Shown here: one piece after another, positions 1 through 13,000 of the stretch
Position numbering within the stretch: the first letter of the stretch is position 1
Layout: each line of letters starts with the position of its first letter
NCBI GenBank assembly: GCA_905182995.1
Contig: CAJJDP010000008.1
Span: 204,506-268,505 of the forward strand
DNA: 64,000 nt
Reading direction: 5' to 3'
Origin: Paramecium octaurelia
Taxonomy: Eukaryota > Ciliophora > Oligohymenophorea > Peniculida > Parameciidae
Notes under the pieces: generated by a model
Databases searched by the model: none
Seen by the model: only the letters and a program-made list of their open reading frames with translations
Told to the model about the DNA's origin: nothing
Program-made: the position numbers and the translations under genes

Positions 1-1122
1 AGTAAGAGTCTCCTTGTCTATTTTATAGAGAGTTATATAGTTACAGAAGGAAATCTAAATGCTTAGCAAATTACAACATCCAAACATAGTCAGATACTTA
101 GGTTGTGAGCAAAAAAATTAATTTATTAATATTTTTCTTGAATATGTCAGTGGAGGTTCCGTGTAATCCATGCTTGAAAGGTTCGGTTGTTTTAAGGAAA
201 GTCTGATTAAGACATATCTGAGATAAATTTTATTAGGATTGAGTTATTTACATGCACAAAATGTAATTCATCGAGATATCAAAGGAGGTAATATTCTAAT
301 TGATAATTCTGGGAAGTGCAAATTAGCTGGTAAAATAAGGTGTAATTCTTTATAGACTTTGGAAGCAGTAAATAATTGAGTGATTTTGCTCATGACACAC
401 TTGGTTCTATTTGTGGAACTCCCAATTACATGGCTCCCGAAGTAATCAATCAAGAATAATATGGAAAAAAGGCAGATATTTGGAGTTTAGGATGTACCAT
501 TATTGAAATGGCCACAGGTCTACCACCATTCTCAGAATTAAAGGATGCGATTGCAATCATGGTCAGAATTGGCAAATCAACTAAGCCTCCTCCTATTCCT
601 CCTCAGTTGGTATCTGATGAATCTAGACATTTTCTATCACTATGTTTATAAGTTGATCCTAAAAAAAGAGCCACAGTTGATTAATTACTCAATCATTCTT
701 TTTTGAAGAAATCCTAAGTTAATTCTATTTCCAAAAATACTTAAAAGGTTCCCAAAAAAGAATCTACTGTGATTAAACACACTTTCTTATTAGATAATGA
801 AGTCGAAGCTGATTAAATTGAGCCAAATTCTCCTTAATTTTAAGGATTATAAGGTAAATCCTTGTCTAAAACTAATTAAATTAGTGTCAAGAAAAAAGTT
901 GAGCTCCCTAACTATAACTTAATTATTGAACCCGATTTGAGCGATTAGATTGATTTAGAATAAAAGTAATAGGAGATTACAAATTGTGATAGCAATGGTT
1001 ATATTAAATTCTCTAAAATTGATAATTATAAAAGTGTAAAAGCAAAGGAATCAAGCTAGAACGAATCAAATTTGTAAAGTGACTTGGATAATGTTTTAAA
1101 TTAGTACTCATAATAGATGTGA
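1..1122 (+). CDS. MAP3K/STE11-type Ser/Thr protein kinase, 3' part (5' end outside window)
   Basis: The gene enters from the left. Likely introns are 2-28 (27 nt) and 330-355 (26 nt); the second restores the DFG motif across the splice. Reading TAA/TAG as Gln gives [51 protein letters not shown] and a kinase end near NHSFLKK. This is an intact active-type catalytic domain lacking only the glycine loop and part of the N-lobe, which lie upstream. HRDIKGGN and the loop after it resemble MEKK/NPK1 MAP kinase kinase kinases. A Gln/Lys-rich tail of about 140 residues of unknown role follows, and TGA at 1120-1122 ends it. The substrate cannot be inferred. Confidence 0.9.
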
Positions 1123-1296
1123 TTTAATTGGACAATGTTTGATCAAATATAATTAAGAAAACAATAGATAATTCTTATTTTGAAATAATTTCAACTTATC
1201 TATAATTTTTTCATTGAATAATGAAAATTCATATGAAATATTAAATAATTAATGTATTTGTGAAAAATGAATATATGTTTATGTCATTTATTAATC

Positions 1297-1623
1297 TCAC
1301 TTATAAAATGAATTATAGACTTGATCATTTTTATCATTAACTTTGGTCATATCATCTACAAATTATTTACGTACCTGAGTTCTAAATTACGCATACTCAA
1401 ATGAACAACTATCAATACAATTATCAAATTATTCAATCATTTTTTCCCTCTTGTTTTCTTCAATTTCAAATAGTGAATTAATATTATAGTGATTTTTAAT
1501 CTTTTATGAACATATTACAAAGCATTTTTTAGTCAAATTAAACAGTGAGCATTCTAAAGCTAATTAATCGACAATTTTATTTTATTGTTATTATGATTAT
1601 GATTATGGTAAATTAAAATTCAT
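1297..1623 (-). CDS. Small TIM-like protein with twin CX3C motifs
   Basis: Intronless 108-codon ORF using several TAA codons as Gln. After a Gln-rich start it has two CX3C motifs, CFVIC and CIDSC, the hallmark of Tim8/9/10/13 chaperones of the mitochondrial intermembrane space, which escort membrane proteins to TIM22. It ends with a charged helix. The spacer between the motifs is about 31 residues, against roughly 11-16 in the known family. It may therefore be a divergent small TIM, or another twin CX3C protein imported by Mia40. It lies tail-to-tail with the kinase. The fold assignment rests only on the motifs. Confidence 0.6.
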
Positions 1624-1792
1624 TTATCAAAATTTAATACTTAAATTATTTATTCTGATTCTATTCTTTATTAATATTACCACATTCTTTTTGTGCATTA
1701 TAAACAAATAAATAGAATAATAACAAACAACAGAAGAAACTATGATAAATAGGATGGTTTAGAGAATCCAGTTATGATAATAAATTCATTAT

Positions 1793-2053
1793 TCATTTTT
1801 TTTTATTTGTAATATCATTAATGAATTTTGCTGGCTCAAAAATTGGTACATGGCATTCCATTATTGGGGTTGGCGGACCTATGACTGTAATTGATCCTTT
1901 CCTATCCTGTTTAATTTGGGAGTCATTTTAAGATTGTTGCGAGATCTTGTTCGGTTTTTGCTTCTCAAGATTATTTTACCTTTCTACTGAATCTTGCTAT
2001 CTGTTTACTGCCTTTTATTGAAATCTGTTGTTTTTTATCCCGAAGTCATTCAT
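1793..2053 (-). CDS. Hypothetical 86-aa Gln/Asn/Lys-rich protein
   Basis: Single-exon ORF beginning ATG AAT GAC TTC and ending at TGA, with many TAA/TAG Gln codons. The protein is polar and low-complexity in its first half and has a short hydrophobic, proline-containing patch (SITVIGPPTPIMEC) in the second. No domain or signal peptide is recognised. It lies head-to-head with the BRE1-like gene, about 200 bp away. Codon use resembles neighbouring real genes, but no homologue comes to mind. Confidence 0.5.
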
Positions 2054-2253
2054 TTATTTCAGTAGTTTATTTAAATTAAATATTAAGTCTAAATAACCCT
2101 CCTTGGAAAATGGATGCAATTACTATATGGAAGTTGGTTTTGAATGAAAATGATAAATTGATTTGTATATTTGATGAAATACAATTTTTCCTCCAAAACA
2201 TTTGGATTATAAGGTTTATATGAAAGTATATATAAAATATTAAAAATTTAAAT

Positions 2254-4300
2254 ATGAAAATTAAGAAGAAGAATGAACAGTAGAGAGTTACAGAATTAGG
2301 GGAACACATTTTGAAAACTTAAAATACTATGTTGGCTGCTAAAATCGATTAATTAAAGAAGGAGATTTAAAATATGAGATCTGTATACAACAACCCAATA
2401 TATCTAGTTTCTAGTTACCAGAATAGACAGAGCGAGAGCTAGTTTAATCGGAGGAACTGATATATTATAAAAAACTGAGTAATTAACTGTCTCGAAGAAT
2501 ACGAATCATTATGGCTTATAATGAGGAGGCAATTCAAAAAAAAGTGGCTCAAGAAGATATCTAACAAGAGAATTTTGAATGTCTATGTGGTGCTAATTAG
2601 ATTGATTCTATTAAATATTTACTTGTAAATGGTCATCAATAAATATTGTAATAATAATAATAAGAAATCCAACCACCGGAAGAAAATAATTAATAAACTC
2701 AATCTAATCAAAAGTAAAAAATACTTAAATAATTAGAGATTATATAAAGAAATTGATCTAGGAATCTTCGGAAGAGAAGGCTCAATTGCTCCATCAGATT
2801 GAAGAGTTGAAATTGCAATAGAAGTTGCCTGAAGAACAATTCTTTCAAACACAGTTATTTGCAGATTTAGTATAATAAAATAACTATCTAACAACTACGC
2901 TATTCAACATCGAGGAGCAATTGATATAGGTAATAATTTTCATCATTAACGTAGGCTTAATTGATCAATAAAGAACAACTAGAGAAAAATTAGCAATAAA
3001 TACAGTAGGTTCAATTGGAGTGCGAATAAAAAATAAAAGATTTATTTTCATAGCAAGATACTATAAAAATAGAGATCAAATAGAATGATGATTAGATACA
3101 GAATACTTTGATTGAAGAATTGAAATCCTAAGTGGAACATTCATCAAAAATGATTGAGGATCTAAAGATTGAATTGTAATAATGCAGAGAACGTAATAAA
3201 GAAGCATAAAATCAATTGGTTGAATTAATAAATTAGAAACAGACATTATTGAATTAAAATAATGAATTGAAATAATATATAAGTGTTCATAAGATACTAT
3301 CAAAAGATGAGAAGATAGAACAAGTGACTCTGAGATATGAAAAACATAAATAATTGTTGTATGAAATAGAATAAGAGTATGCAAATACGAAATCTAATGA
3401 ATTCATTCAAAGATTTAGAGAATTTGTTGGGTATGTTAAGATGAGAGATGAAAAAGTGAAGGGATTGGAACAATAATTGGAAGCAAAGACAAATGATTGC
3501 AATAATATAAAGAAGGTAAACAAGTAGTATTATATAATTTCAGTAAATACAATAATTGATTGACGAATTGGATTATAATTCAAATTCTTTTAATTCTATT
3601 AATGAGACTAATAAGAATCTAAGCAAACTTGTAAATGAAACCTAAAAGAATTTGAGCAGAGCTATGTAAGAGAAGGTGGATGAGCGTATAAGGTTTGAAA
3701 CAGAAAGATAAGTATGATCATCAATCTATATTTTAATAGCAATTTTAATAAAAGATACAAATTGCAGATGACACAATCAAACAATTACAATCGTAGAATG
3801 ATTAATAAAAAAAAAACTTAAGTCTAATTGAAAATGAAAGAATGAGTTACAAAGAAACAATGAGAATGTTACAAAAGTCAGAAGGTGAAAGCTAACAGAG
3901 ATTGCTATAAAAAGAATGGGATGTTAATAAAATTTTAGAAGAAAGTAAAATTATATAGGAAAGAGAGAAATTGAGTGAGTCAATCAATGTAAAATTCATT
4001 AAAAAGGCGGAGAAGTCTAAGAGCAAACTCAAATATTTGAAGTTATAGATGAAATTGTAATTATAATATATTATTTATAGAGAATCTAAAGATACTGATA
4101 ATGAACTATTGACATCTTTAAAAATGATGGTTGATTGTCAATAATGTAAAAAAAGAGTAAAACAAGTTATTCTAATGAAATGCTTGCATATGTTCTGTAA
4201 ACCTTGTATTGATGACAATCAAAAAAATCGAAATAGAGCCTGTCCAGTGTGTAGAGCTAAGTATGGAATTGAAGAGGTGAAAGCTATAATATTAAATTGA
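2254..4300 (+). CDS. BRE1-like E3 ubiquitin ligase (RNF20/40 family), coiled coil plus C-terminal RING
   Basis: 628 aa after removing six introns: 2383-2414, 2714-2736, 2930-2954, 3516-3543, 3712-3739 and probably 4057-4080. An in-frame TGA at 2221 lies just upstream of the chosen ATG. Nearly the whole protein is Gln/Glu/Lys-rich coiled coil. The last 55 residues form a RING with CQQC, CLHMFCKPC and CPVCRAKYG, ending near the C-terminus as in Bre1, RNF20 and RNF40, which mono-ubiquitinate histone H2B in transcribed chromatin. Architecture and RING position support the family; the histone role is inferred. An ORF at about 2110-2210 could encode an earlier exon, but no good splice connects it. 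Confidence 0.85.
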
Positions 4301-4457
4301 GATAATAATATTTCATAAATCAATATAGAAAATAATATTCATGATCCAATTTCTGATCATATCCATTTCTATTTTTGTAATTGTAATTTATAATTAATTG
4401 AAAATTTTGCTAGTATATATCCAATTATAAACAAAATAATTTCTTTTATAAATAATA

Positions 4458-6477
4458 ATGTATATATTGTCTTTCCTGATTTTAGAAGTGCTCAGCTTTT
4501 CACAAGATAATACATCAGTCTGCATTCAAGAAATGAATAATTTACTATCCCTGCCAATTAACTAATAATTGCAACTCGTATTACCTTACTATTCAATCTC
4601 TGGAAACTGGGTCGAGAAGTTTGGATATTATGATAGATGCTTAAGAGAAGATAAGACATATACTTCACTCCAAATAGATTAAATCTTGTACAAATTGAAT
4701 TATGGATTCTGCCATTCTAACATTTGCTCTGCTCATGATTTTAATTCTCAAGATGCACAAATAATCATAAAGAACTTGCTTAATGTGAGCGGAATAGCCA
4801 ATTTATTATAGGTATGATTTTGAAATAACAGCTAGATGAATTTAGAAATAACAACCTTAAGATTCTATAATCCCTTAACATATTATCCTCATCTTGGATT
4901 AGGAACATATGTTACTTCAACTATACTGATCATATTGATTATAATGGCTTTAATAGATCCAATTATGAGATTGATTAAAGCCTGTTAAAGTTCTCATACT
5001 CCTGATGATCGAGATGATATTAAGGATGACTAAGCTAGTACTCCTGTTACAACAAAAGGTGAACCTTAGGAGAACTAAAACCTTATAGTTAAAGATTTCT
5101 CAATAATTTCAAATTATAAAAAGATTATGAATCTTAAGACAATTGATCCAAATTTGGCCATGTTCAATGGTATTAGAGCTATATCATTTATGATGGTTGT
5201 GTATGGACATGTATGTGAAATGACTGCTACATCCACTTATATATAAGAAGCAATGTTACAATATAAGTAATGGAGTATCATAATTTTATATGATATGATG
5301 TATGCAGTTGATATCTTCTTTTGGATTGGAGGATTCTTCTTAGGCTATGTAATGTGCGATGATAAGAAAACTTAATCATTGAAGAAATATCCATTTTCCA
5401 TAGTTATATCTGTAGTTCATAGGTTAATGAGAATTTGGCCATGTTATCTTTTATGTATTGCTATCAACTCGTATATAATCCCATACTTAGGAAGTGGACC
5501 TAGATGGTTTTTAGAGGAAGGAGCCACCCAATGTCCAGGAGGGGCATGGAAGAATGCATTATTTATTGATAATTTTTATGAAGATTGGCAACTATGTTTT
5601 GGATGGGGATGGTATTTAACATGCGACTTCCAATTGTTCTTAACTTGCCTAATTCCAATAATGATTTATTGTCTAAATTATAAGACTGGATCGAAAATCT
5701 TAATTTTGTTGATGATTTTAGGTAGTTTAGGATGGGGATACTATTTAAGTATCCATTATAATTTCTTGATTCCTGGTAAGAATACTTATAACCCTGATTA
5801 CTACTATAAATACTATGTAAGCACATATGCAAGAGCACCTCCTTACTTTTTGGGGTTACTTATAGGTATTTTGTATAGAGAGTTAAAATAATCAAAGGGG
5901 AGTGGAAGTTTTAACATTCTCAATTAGTGTAAATCCTTAATTTAAACGAGTGGAAGTAGAATATTATTCTAGATTGTATGTTATGGAATAGGTGCTGGTT
6001 TGGTGCTCTTTTAATTTTTGGGATGGAAGAAAGAATTCAATAGTGTGTAATTATTATGGCCTCAATGGTTTTAACATTTCTATCACGCAATATGCAGATT
6101 TCTATTTACATTTGCCATTACCTTGATTACACTACCCAATTTAGTTGGTGCATATGATATGTATTGATATATTTTTAAAGCATAGATTTAACCGTAAGTT
6201 TATGAATAACATTCTGTTTAAATTTATGGCTAAGATATCATTTTCAATGTATTTGGTTCATTTGATGACGATTGTTATAATTACTGAGACATTTTATGAA
6301 ACTCCATCATTTTACTAGTTAGATCTAGTGACAGGATTTGTTTGTGCTGTGTTCCTTTCGGTGATATTTGGATTGATGCTGTCACTCTTAGTAGAACTAC
6401 CATTTGGTAATCTTGATACTCGTTTGACTAAGCTATTGTCAGTCTCTCCTAAAAAGATAGAACCATTATTAAGTTGA
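4458..6477 (+). CDS. Nose-resistant-to-fluoxetine (NRF6)-like membrane acyltransferase, acyltransferase-3 family
   Basis: 656 aa with introns 4812-4835 (24 nt) and 6161-6185 (25 nt). It starts with a signal-like hydrophobic segment (MYILSFLILEVLS). A luminal Cys-containing domain with GYYDRCL, typical of the NRF N-terminal domain, follows, then a TM helix and about ten TM helices of the acyltransferase-3 domain. NGIRAIS...YGH and RLMRIWPCYL match that family's conserved N-terminal signature and Arg/Trp motif, and LFKFMAKISFSMYLVH matches its C-terminal signature. Family members transfer acyl groups from the cytosol to luminal or extracellular acceptors; the substrate is unknown. The upstream neighbour is BRE1, 157 bp away. 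Confidence 0.88.
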
Positions 6478-6603
6478 TGAATTTATAAACATAAATAATT
6501 TTTATAGTATTTTACAATTTTCTAATTAATTCTGATTATAAAAATTGATTTAAATTTAATTAACGCTATAAAGAATTGAAAATATCATTATCAACAATCT
6601 CAG

Positions 6604-7279
6604 ATGAACATCAATTATGAACAACTCCTCGAAGAAACCAAATCAAAGGTATTGGGACTATCAGAGTTAACACCAGAGAATCAATGGGTTCAAGATTCTG
6701 TTAAAGATGGTTGCACTATCCATACAAAGCTGAATCCATAGAACGAGTTAAAAATCAACAGAATCGAAGCACAAGTTGATGTTGACCCAGAGGCCTTTAT
6801 CAGTTTGGTTACAAATATGACCAAAAAGAAGGAATACGATTCCAATTTCGAAGAGGTATTATATGGAATATTCCTCAGGGAAGAGTTATTGAGTAGCTCG
6901 ATCAAAATACTACTATATATTATGCAAGAGGAAAACCACCTGTATTCATTGTTGATGCTAGAGACTTCTGTGTTATTACGAGAGTTTATAAATTGGGAGA
7001 TGGTCATTATCTAGCTATTAGTAAGTTATTAGTAAATATCCTGTAGCAAAATCAATTGAACATCCTTAAGCACCCTTAGTTAAAGGAATTTAAAGAGCTG
7101 AAATGATATTTGCTGGTTGGATAGTCAAAAAATTACCAAATGGAAAAACCAACATCATTATGATAGGCCACATGAATCCAAAAGGCGATATTCCTAAGGC
7201 CATTGTCAATTAAGGAGCCAAGTTTTAAGTTGAAGGTTTAAATAAGGCGTTGAACTATTTAAACAAAAAGAAACAGTGA
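6604..7279 (+). CDS. START-domain lipid-transfer protein
   Basis: 208 aa after splicing introns 6856-6878 (23 nt) and 7021-7046 (26 nt). Essentially the whole protein is one START domain: after about 60 N-terminal residues come ARDFCVITRVYKL, a glycine-rich strand (GDGHYLAIS), a mid-domain strand (GWIVKKLPNGKTNI) and a C-terminal helix. It resembles PCTP/STARD2-size proteins that carry a single lipid in a hydrophobic cavity between membranes. No signal peptide or TM segment is seen, so it is probably cytosolic. The ligand is unknown. Confidence 0.85.
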
Positions 7280-7724
7280 TTTATTTATAATATCCCATAA
7301 ATAAGAGTTAATAAAATACCTTATTCTAATAAAGAACATAACAATCACTCTTAGAGTCTAATTATTATAATTATTACTAAGAATTAAATAAAATGTCTTA
7401 TTAATAGGTTTGGATTTTACATAAATAGTAATTGATTATATAATTGTATCATTTTAAAATAGCTCTAGAATTATATATTTAATAAAAAGTAATAAAATTT
7501 ATTACAATGATATAATAACAATAAAGAAATGATGAATGTATTCAACAATTTTACTTTCATACAAATAAGTTAAATAATAAGTTCTTATAAAATATTTAAT
7601 AATTTTGAACTAAAATTTAATTAAATTATTATAAATATATTATGTTTTGAACTAATATTTAGATAATAATTTTCTTTAGCAATTGAATAGTTAACAATAT
7701 CAATATTAATAAGTATGTCAAATA
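7280..7724. other. AT-rich intergenic space between convergent genes
   Basis: About 445 bp between the stop of the START gene (+) and the stop of the RING/PHD gene (-). It is very AT-rich and has no reading frame with coding character on either strand. It presumably holds both 3' untranslated ends. I see no repeat or structured element. Confidence 0.6.
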
Positions 7725-8428
7725 TCATTTAGGCTTGTGATAAACTAATTTAGATTTACGGCAATCCAGACAGTACCAATTTTTTTCAGGCACAAAAAAC
7801 TCTAAAAAACCTGGATCACAGAATGTATGACACATTTATTCATTGCATTTATCACATATCAACATTAAATACTATGAGTGAGAACATCCACAAAGCTAGC
7901 ACTTTTAATTTTCTTCTTGTTCTTCCTAAGAATTATAAAATTGATCTTGTTCTGGTTGCCATTTGGGTTATTTAAGGTTTAATTTGATAGGAGAGTTCTT
8001 TCTTTTGCCATTTTCGATTGGATAAATTTTTTTGAATTTAGCTCTGCAATACGGACATTATGTTTTATATTTTTCTGCCCATTCTTTTATACAAGTTAAA
8101 CATATCTAATGTTTGCAGACATCAATTTCACAGACATTTGATAAATCATCTAAGTTTATCATACAAATTGGGCATTCTTCTTGCAATTGTTATTTCAATC
8201 GAATTTTCTTTGGCACTGCTTTTGATTGGTTAGTTTATTACTGTTTAGATAATGGTATATTCTAAGAATTAAAGTATGAATAAAATGAGATTTTACTTCT
8301 TTCATTAAAATCAAGTCTTTGATGTCAGGAGTGTCTGTAATTAATTTTTTTGTTCTAAACTTTTTATTCTAATCATTGCGTTCCAACCAGCGCTGTTCAT
8401 AAGCTTCTAAAATTCTTTGAAAGTGCAT
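7725..8428 (-). CDS. RING plus PHD finger protein (PHRF1-like arrangement)
   Basis: About 222-226 aa. After a basic N-terminal region a RING appears as CPICMINLDD...CKHQICLTC...CPYCRAKF. A linker of about 45 residues follows, then a PHD finger: CQLCG...MLICDKCNEQMCHTFC...WYCLDCRKS, ending 8 residues before TGA. RING followed by PHD is the order in PHRF1 and related nuclear E3 or chromatin-reader proteins. There is one intron near the N-terminus, but two models keep frame (35 nt or 23 nt), so residues just before the RING are uncertain. A + strand ORF crossing the gene is its antisense shadow. Confidence 0.82.
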
Positions 8429-8488
8429 GCGATTATTATTTTGGTTTCGAACTAAAATTTTTTTTAATTTTATACAATTTTAACATAA

Positions 8489-9946
8489 ATGGCAAATGCA
8501 TTAGCAAATGATGCTTTATTATAATAAGAAATTGATTAATAAGTTATTTAGAATCCCAATCTATCATTTGCTCAAAAGAAGTCACTGAGAAAATCAATAT
8601 TAAAAGCCAGTTTAGCAAATGCTCCAAAAAATAGCTCCTTATAAACAATATTAAGTGTAAGCAATACAATGGTAGGATCATCATTATTGGTAATACCTGT
8701 GCTATTTTAACAATCAGGTATTTTGAGTGCATTAATTGTGGCACTAGTATTTTGCTTAATATCTTGTAAGACTTGTTAACTATAAATGGTACACAATAAA
8801 CCTGAAGAATTAGATTTGCCATAAACAATTGTTAGAATACTTGGGTAGAAGTATAACTTAATTTTTAATATAACCAATATCATAATTTTATACTTTGCTG
8901 GTGTCGTCTATTTTATTTTAATATGCAATATGTTATACTCATTAGTTTAATTAATATGCAGGTCATTAGAAATGGACTATGCTCCTAAAACTGATTTTGT
9001 CCTGGGCAAATTATCATATCAATGGTGTGGGATTGTTTATATGTGTTTGTTATTCCTTATTATGTTGTAAAAGAATCTTACCCTAATTATCAAACTAGTT
9101 CAATATGGAGTAATATCAATCATAGCATTGATTATTTATATTATCACTAATGGTAGCATTAATATGCCAGAGATTGTGAATGCCAATCTATTCACTTTAG
9201 ATGTTGTAACCCTATGTGGTGTATTCTCCGTAGCATTTATGGTACATTCTTGCATAGTTCCAATAATGAAAAACAATCTGCAATAACAAAATAATTTGAG
9301 GGATATTGCAATTAGTTTTGGTTGGACTTGGCTGATTTATGCTTTGGTGGGTGTATTTGGAGCCATAGCAATATAAGGAAAAGCTGTTAACCCTTCAGGT
9401 GATGGATCTACTGTCTTAGATTATTTGGATTAGAGCATATTTTCTTATGGAATTTAAGTGTTGCAATTGCTTTAACTAACAACTGTTTTCCCATTGTTAG
9501 CATTTATTACCAGATCACAATTTTTCGCATTAATATATAAATTGGAGTAGCCTCCTTAGAAGTGGTTTGTGTTATACACATCAATAGTTGCGTTCAGTAC
9601 TCTACTATTTTAATGTCTCAATATTAGTGTATCTTTGATATTGAGTTTGTCAGGAGCTGTAATTGGATTTTTCTAAATTTACCTGATTCCAATATAATTA
9701 CATATGACATGTCTTTATGCTAAGAAGAAGGTCAATGACAATAGGATTGGATTGATTAATGATTCAAAGGAGTACATAGAGAACCCAGACGAATCGATAT
9801 TCGATGAAATGGATTTCAAATGCATTGATCATTCAACAATTAAGAAGAGATTTAACAAGCAGACTAGATTCATTTTCTATTATATCATAATGCTCATAGG
9901 TGCTATGATGGGATTCCTTAATATAATAGCTCCATTCTTCAAATGA
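8489..9946 (+). CDS. Amino-acid/auxin permease (AAAP) family transporter, SLC38-like
   Basis: 485 aa in one uninterrupted exon. A cytosolic N-terminus of about 60 residues leads into eleven or so TM helices. TM1 carries SNTMVGSSLLVIPVLF, the family's unwound substrate-binding segment, and the middle helix reads GVFSVAFMVHSCIVPIM, as in SLC38 proteins. A long cytosolic loop with acidic residues precedes the last helix. Family members are proton- or sodium-coupled amino-acid transporters at plasma or lysosomal membranes; the substrate is not predictable here. The ATG is 60 bp from the start of the divergent RING/PHD gene. Confidence 0.88.
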
Positions 9947-10004
9947 GCGTTAACATTTATTTCATATTGTTCATTAGAATTACAATATTATTATTATTAA
10001 ATCA

Positions 10005-13000
10005 TCAATCAGCATCTTCACCATCCTTTTCATTCATCTCCAATTCTCTGAGATCAACTTCTATAATATCTTCCTCTTCTTATTATTCCTTCTATTCTTT
10101 TGATACTTCTTTCTATGTATCCTTCTATTCCACTTTCACAGGCTTCTTCTTTTTCTTTTGCCCTTTAGCCATAAACTTATTAGCCACCGTCTCATCCATT
10201 TCTTATTCTCCAAACAGTAATTCAAATACCTGAATAAATACAATTAGATACTTCTTAAGGTTTGAATTTGTCACCTTGAAATCCGCCAGAATACACAGTT
10301 GATTAAACATTCTATTTTTATTGTGCTCTCTTGACTATTCTCTCCTCAATTGTGCCTTTAGTGATCAATCGATATACATAGACATCTTTGGTTCTACCTA
10401 TTCTATGAGCTCTATCAGTAGCCTAAGCATCCATAGTTGGATTCCAATCATTATCATAAAATATAACAGCATCAGCTTATGTTAATGTAATTCCTAAACC
10501 ACCTGCTCTTGTAGATAGAAGAAATGCAAATATCTTATCATTTTATTAGAACTCATTAACCATCTAAATATAATATTATGTAATACATCTCTTCTGTCAT
10601 TGATTTAACATTGTCCATCCATTCTAAAGTAAGTGTAACCTTTATGTAACATGTATTCTTCCAGTATATCCAACATTCTTGTCATCTAACAGAAAATCAA
10701 GACGCGCCATTATTTCTATTTGAGTTCTTTAAGCAATTTATCCAATTGTAGCAATTTAGATGATGAGGCAATCAAAGATTCAGGACTATTAGGTAAAATA
10801 AAAGAGGCAGGGGATTCTTTGATAAATGAAAGTGCCTATCTATTGTATAAACACTGTTGAATTTAATAATAAAATGACTGTGATCTACATTCAAATGATA
10901 TAATCTAGCTTTGAACTGGAGGAATATAAAACTGTAATTACTTTGAAATAGAATAATTCACTAAAGTTGATGAATCCTTCTTTTGACACAGGAGATCAAT
11001 CAAATCAAATACATTTTTCTCAAACAAACTCAAAGGCAAATGTTTGAACAATAAATATGAAAATGTAGACTCTCCATTCTTTAATGAGTTGTATATGTAA
11101 TGTGCTGTGAATAGGCATTTCGTATTTTTAATCAGATTATCATACACCAATTTAGGAACAACGAAGCTTATTGGATTTCTTTTGGTTACTTAGACAATAG
11201 GGTTCTTCTAATAAACCTCAACATTCTATTTATCCTAAAATACATAAGGACTTTTGTAAGGTTTTCTTTCAAATAATTCAGGATGGTTACATATCTTACG
11301 AAACTACATAACCAAGTTCATTAAATTATCAACCTTTTATTTTGAATCCAACATCCTAAAGAACTCTTTTATTGATAATTTAGATTTCACATTCCTATAC
11401 AATACAGCCTATCGACTGGTCATCTCACAAACAATCTAGACTTCCTTCTTCTATCCTATCTCATTCTCCACATCTTTCTTTAGCCTTCTTAACATGAATG
11501 GCTTCAAAATTGCATGTAATCTTTATAATTAATGCTAATTCAAGGTCTTTTAATCTTAAGAATGTGCTTCTATGTCTTTTGAAAACCATTCCTAGAATTA
11601 ATCAAAACTATCAAAAAATCTAGGCATTATGAAATGCAATAATGCCCATAACTCACCCATTGTATTTTATATTGGAGTACCTGTCAATAATAATCTATTT
11701 CTTGCATTAAATGATAACAAAATCTACCATCTCTAAGAGTTAATATTCTTAATTGCTTAAGCTTCATCCAAAATCATATATTGCCATCTTACTCGATTGA
11801 ATATTTTATTATCCGATACTACTAAATTATATGATGTAACTACTATGTGAAAGAGAGATTCTCTAGAACCAAAGTTTTTTTATTAAAAATATTTTCTTAT
11901 TGTCTTTCTTTATTATGCCTGACCCCAATATGGCAAAACTTTTAAAGTAGGACAAAATTTTTTAATTTCCTATTACCAATTATGTAAAGTTGAGGAAGGA
12001 GCAATCACTAAAAAAGGACCCCATATTTATTTAAAGGAACTTATATGTGATAACAATGCTATAGCTTGAATAGTCTTTCCCAATCCCATTTCATCCGCCA
12101 ATATGCCATTAATACCCTAATCATATAGGTTATCCAACCATCTAAGTCCTTTTAATTAATACTCTTTTAAGTCTCCTTTAAATGTAGAAGGAGGTGCTAT
12201 CAATGAGAAATCTCTATCTTAATCATTGTGATCTAATTTTAATTCTTATATTTAAACATTTTCTTATTTTTTTCCATCAAATTATTACAATTATTTTCTA
12301 TTATCATTGATTACTTTCTAGACGTTTTCGAGTGCTTTTTCTTCATCAATCTCGTCATTATTTAATGAAATTTGATTATCTAAAGTTATTCCTAGTTTCT
12401 TAGCCATAAAGTGTGCATAAATGTCTGATTACTTCATTAAAAATTCTAATCTTTTTTATTGTAATAATTATTCTCTCTCTTCTTCTTCCTTTTTCTTTCT
12501 CTCTTATTCTAATTTTTCTTTTCTTTTCTTGATTTCAATCAATTCCTTATCTCTCTTTCTCCAATACGATTGTGCCTCCTTTGATAATTTTTTGGCTCTT
12601 AACATAAATTCTTTTTAATATTTTTAACATTTTTAATTCCTTCTTCTTGCCTCTTTGGCAGCAAAGTAGGCTATTCTTTTAAAAAATTCTCTTAAATCTT
12701 ATCTGAACTTGGCTTTGAATCTACTAATTTTGACGGCATTCCTCACAACGATGGCCCAACTTTTCTTCCAATCTCCAATTTCAATAGGATCTTCATATAA
12801 CTCCTATTGTATAATTGTGTTAAAATAGTCATTCTAAGTTGAAGCCTAGCAATCGTTTTTAAGCTAAGATTGATGATAAGTTTTTACTTTTCTTTACTTT
12901 TTTATATTTGCTTTTCCCATTCTGGAATCTGTATACTAAATTTTGAATGCATCTTCAAAATTGTACCCAAGCTAAGGCAATTTATTTGATTGAAAAGCAG

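Noticed and set aside
7714..7987. + strand ORF starting MSNIIQACDKL
   Set aside because: Overlaps the RING/PHD gene on the other strand, which has all zinc ligands.
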